Origin: an uncultured Treponema sp.
GTDB lineage: Bacteria > Spirochaetota > Spirochaetia > Treponematales > Treponemataceae
Length of the DNA stretch: 8,390 bases
Assembly: GCA_905372345.1 (NCBI GenBank)
Contig: CAJPPE010000057.1
Coordinates: 1 to 8,390, forward strand
Reading direction: 5' to 3'
Shown here: positions 6,108-8,390 of the stretch, one piece after another
Layout: each line of letters begins with the position of its first letter
Numbering within the stretch: position 1 is the stretch's first letter
The notes under the pieces: model-generated
The model's input: the letters and a program-made list of their open reading frames with translations, nothing else
Told to the model about the DNA's origin: nothing
The model's database searches: none
Program-made: the position numbers and the translations under genes

Positions 6108-7421
6108 CTACCTCTCCATGTATTGTAGCATATTTTCTATTTCTTTTTTAGAGGGCTGTATCTTTTTTATATTTTTTATAGGTTTATCCAAACCTTTCAT
6201 GTATTCCGGTTGATTAGGTTTTTCGCCGCAGGCCTCTTCAACTATATCGGCTTCAAAGGCCGGATGATCTTTTGAAATAAGAACAATGGTTTCAGGCCCA
6301 TTATTTTTTAAAATTTTACTTTTTATGGCGGCTCCATAGGCTGCAGCCGTCGAAGTATCTATCATAATCCCATATCTTTGATAGGCCTTTCTTATAAGCT
6401 CCTTATAGTCTTTAGGATCTACCTGTTTAGGAAAAATCAAGGCCTTCATAATTGCCGGGCTTATTTCAAAAATCTGTTCCAAGCGCTCAATATTTGAGGG
6501 GCTTACAGGATCCGCGGCACTTCTTTGGCTCAAAGGAATTTCCATAGTTTTGCAAAAGCAGTCTCCGTCCTTGTCTACGGAAAGCTCAGGTGTAGAATCC
6601 GTAATAAACCCGTTTAATGAAAGGCCGCTCTTCCATGCAAAAAGCCCCGCCGAAAGGTTTCCGTAATTACCGGAGTGGAGGGCATAATAGATTTCGCCGA
6701 AGCTATGCTTTTTAAAGCGGGTAAAAGCATAAAAATAGAAAAATATTTGTGGCAAAAGTCTGCCTATGTTTACTGTATTTGCCAAGGTAAGGCCGTATTT
6801 TTCTACAAGATTTCTGTCAAGATATACGGATCTTTTTAAGTTTTCGACATCCTTTACATCTCCGTCACATTCTACGGAGTAAATAGAACCTCCGTTTTCG
6901 GCTAGATATTCTTCAGGTATACCGGCTGCATAACCTTTGGGGTGTATTAAAAGAGTCTTTACTCTTTTTTTGTTCCAAAAGGCAGCTGCCATGCTTTGCC
7001 CGTTTTTCTTGGTTCCTGTTCCTAAAACTATGGCTTTTTTATCGGTTATGGTTAAAATATGTTCAAGAACTGAAGCAAACCATAAAAAGCCGAAATCCCT
7101 ATGGCAGCCGGTCGGCCCGTGAAAAAGGTCCAACAAAAAGAATTTTTCATCCAATTGGCGCACCCTCGGACTGTAATTTCCAAAAGCTGAAACGGCAATA
7201 CGTTCCGAAACTGCAGGGCTGAATTCTTCCCGTAGGATTGCAGAGGTTAAGGCTCCCGCAATAGATGTAAAACTTGAAGTTTCGTTAAGATGATAGACCC
7301 AATCGCTTAAATCCAAGGCTTCTTTGGGTATATAAAGCCCTCCGTCTTCCGGTATGCAGTTTGTTACTGCCTCATAAAAGGATACTGTCTTATTGTTGTT
7401 TCGTGTACTTACTAAATCCAT
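6108..7421 (-). CDS. Threonine synthase homologue lacking the PLP lysine (predicted pseudoenzyme)
   Basis: This 437-residue protein follows threonine synthase (ThrC, PLP fold-type II, O-phosphohomoserine to threonine) over its full length. It shows the N-terminal STRNNNKTVSFYEAV and DGGLYIP (5-32), LFHGPTGCHRDFG (99-111), NIGRLLPQIFFYFYAF (218-233), HSGNYGNLSAGL (249-260), SPSNIERLEQI (307-317), a STAAAYGA segment near 357-364 and a C-terminal DHPAF. In ThrC the segment LFHGPTLAFKDFG supplies the lysine that binds PLP (Lys107 in E. coli, from memory). Here that residue is Arg108, codon AGG at 7100-7098. The usual SGDTG loop is replaced by GTGTKKNGQSM (134-144). There are no stops or frameshifts, so the gene appears maintained. 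Ordinary PLP chemistry is unlikely; a changed catalytic, binding or regulatory role is inference. The start is 20 nt after the upstream gene's stop, with only a weak ribosome site, which suggests operon read-through. Confidence 0.85.
   Translation of the reverse strand: MDLVSTRNNNKTVSFYEAVTNCIPEDGGLYIPKEALDLSDWVYHLNETSSFTSIAGALTSAILREEFSPAVSERIAVSAFGNYSPRVRQLDEKFFLLDLFHGPTGCHRDFGFLWFASVLEHILTITDKKAIVLGTGTKKNGQSMAAAFWNKKRVKTLLIHPKGYAAGIPEEYLAENGGSIYSVECDGDVKDVENLKRSVYLDRNLVEKYGLTLANTVNIGRLLPQIFFYFYAFTRFKKHSFGEIYYALHSGNYGNLSAGLFAWKSGLSLNGFITDSTPELSVDKDGDCFCKTMEIPLSQRSAADPVSPSNIERLEQIFEISPAIMKALIFPKQVDPKDYKELIRKAYQRYGIMIDTSTAAAYGAAIKSKILKNNGPETIVLISKDHPAFEADIVEEACGEKPNQPEYMKGLDKPIKNIKKIQPSKKEIENMLQYMER
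6111..6117 (-). promoter_or_regulatory. Shine-Dalgarno of the 44-residue gene, inside the preceding coding sequence
   Basis: GGAGAGG on the minus strand is formed by the last codons (ATG GAG AGG) of the threonine-synthase-like gene and lies 8 nt before the ATG of the small gene. This placement fits translational coupling and decides the start at 6102. Confidence 0.7.
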
Positions 7422-7441
7422 GCTTTTCTATTGTATCATAT

Positions 7442-8332
7442 TTAAGATAAAATTCTATACTTTTTTATAAATTTTATCGGTTTATATGTCATTTTTGCTT
7501 GTCTTAGGCCCTCATCGCCTAAATCCTGCTCTCTGTTTATAAATTCTATGTATTCAGGCAGATAGCCTGCAAAGGCATAATTAATGTACTGAAAACTTCC
7601 CTTATAAGAAGCTAAAGCTTTTTCAAATAAAATAACGGCTGTTTTATTGTTTTGCGTTATTTCTGCAAGGGTCCAAGCCACAGGTTCATCCCATACATAG
7701 AGAATAATGCCCATCATCGAGGTTCTGCTTAAGATTGATAGGGCTTCTAAGGCTGCTTCATAGTCGGAATTTTCAGGATTTGAGTCCGGTTTTGTACTGT
7801 TCCATTCTTCAAGGACTTTTTTGGCATCTTCGACATTTTCTAGGGTGAGAGGTTCGATTTTTATTTTGTCATAAGATTTTTCAAACTTGTTTATGTGGGT
7901 CTTTTTTTTATGAAAATCCTTACCCTTTAACTCGGCTAAATCCTTTCTGAGATAAACATAGTCAAAATTATCCCTGTCTTCTTCGATTTTTAGTTCTTTT
8001 AGAAAAGGCAGATTGAATACATTTGTGTTATTATCCAAAAAAGATTTTGAAAGAATCATCCATTTTTTATATTTTGCCAATAATTCCTTTGTTATTTCGA
8101 CATCTACTGTGCAGCATGGGGTTATAAAAAAGCTTTCGCCCTTATATTCCCCTATTATTATCAATAATTTTTCGGTTTTTGTTACTTGATATTTATAATT
8201 ATGTCTAAAAAGGTATAAATTTAAAAAAGTCAGCTCCGAGATTCCGTCAGGAAGGCTTTTTAAGTAAAATTCCATTTCGGACTGCATATCCGGCGAAATG
8301 GGTGCAAATTCAGGATACTCTGGTATACTCAT
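7442..8332 (-). CDS. DUF2156-family protein (LPG-synthase C-terminal, GNAT-like fold)
   Basis: This 296-residue soluble protein matches my memory of the DUF2156 family, related to the C-terminal catalytic domain of phosphatidylglycerol lysyltransferase (a double GNAT-like fold). Family hallmarks are DYVYLRKDLAELKGKDFHKK then THINKF (124-150), FEKAL then YKGSFQYINYAFA (236-255), and the C-terminal NREQDLGDEGLRQAKMTYKP (266-285) ending KYRILS. The proportions are normal for the stand-alone family. Unlike true MprF it has no membrane segments. By homology it might transfer an acyl or aminoacyl group from a charged carrier, but its substrate is unknown. It is the first gene in the window of a probable operon with the threonine-synthase homologue (20 nt downstream) and the 44-residue gene. 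AGGA sits about 8 nt before the ATG at 8332, supporting that start. The 58 nt upstream, to the window edge, hold no promoter I would defend. Confidence 0.82.
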   Translation of the reverse strand: MSIPEYPEFAPISPDMQSEMEFYLKSLPDGISELTFLNLYLFRHNYKYQVTKTEKLLIIIGEYKGESFFITPCCTVDVEITKELLAKYKKWMILSKSFLDNNTNVFNLPFLKELKIEEDRDNFDYVYLRKDLAELKGKDFHKKKTHINKFEKSYDKIKIEPLTLENVEDAKKVLEEWNSTKPDSNPENSDYEAALEALSILSRTSMMGIILYVWDEPVAWTLAEITQNNKTAVILFEKALASYKGSFQYINYAFAGYLPEYIEFINREQDLGDEGLRQAKMTYKPIKFIKKYRILS

Positions 8333-8390
8333 GTATATATCCTACTATTTTTAAGCAAAAACGGCAAGAGATATTAAAAAATACTTATAT

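Noticed and set aside
7422..7441. TACAAT in the gap before the threonine-synthase homologue as a possible -10 box
   Set aside because: No matching -35 at 16-18 nt was found and the gap is only 20 nt, so operon read-through is the simpler view.
8333..8390. TTGCCG and TAGGAT as a promoter before the DUF2156 gene
   Set aside because: The -10 candidate matches only four of six positions and overlaps the ribosome site; this is too weak in AT-rich DNA.

Overview
The window is AT-rich and looks like chromosome of an oral-type Treponema (T. denticola or a close relative). The main pointer is a secreted protein of the spirochaete P83/100 antigen family. The lysine/glutamate-rich, A- and T-rich codon use and the purine-rich ribosome sites agree. 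The species call is inference from recalled families, not from a search.

Layout. Positions 32-3016 (+) hold a two-gene operon: a P83/100-family protein with a signal peptide and a very long charged helix, then 12 nt later a 2-hydroxycarboxylate (citrate/malate type) transporter. A strong bidirectional terminator (3042-3084) separates this from a convergent transporter of the GPH/MelB family (3095-4948, -), which carries an extra domain of about 150 residues between its last two membrane helices. Its promoter (4955-4983) lies so close to the gene that the transcript appears to begin at, or almost at, the ATG.

Positions 4967-5971 (+) hold a decayed gene. It has no usable start codon, two single-base frameshifts and a readable C-terminus. 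I think it belongs to a family resembling the accessory (non-barrel) parts of large alpha-amylase-like proteins, but that call is weak.

Positions 5968-8332 (-) are a probable three-gene operon, read from high to low coordinates: a DUF2156-type acyl/aminoacyl-transferase fold protein, a full-length threonine-synthase homologue, and an acidic 44-residue protein whose Shine-Dalgarno sequence lies inside the last codons of the gene before it.

The most notable observation is in the threonine-synthase homologue. The lysine that normally carries pyridoxal phosphate is arginine (residue 108), and the usual SGDTG loop is rewritten, while the rest of the fold is kept without stops or frameshifts. It therefore looks like a maintained pseudoenzyme, co-transcribed with a DUF2156 protein and a small acidic protein. 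This is the best candidate here for something undescribed. No CRISPR array, tRNA, rRNA or insertion sequence was seen.
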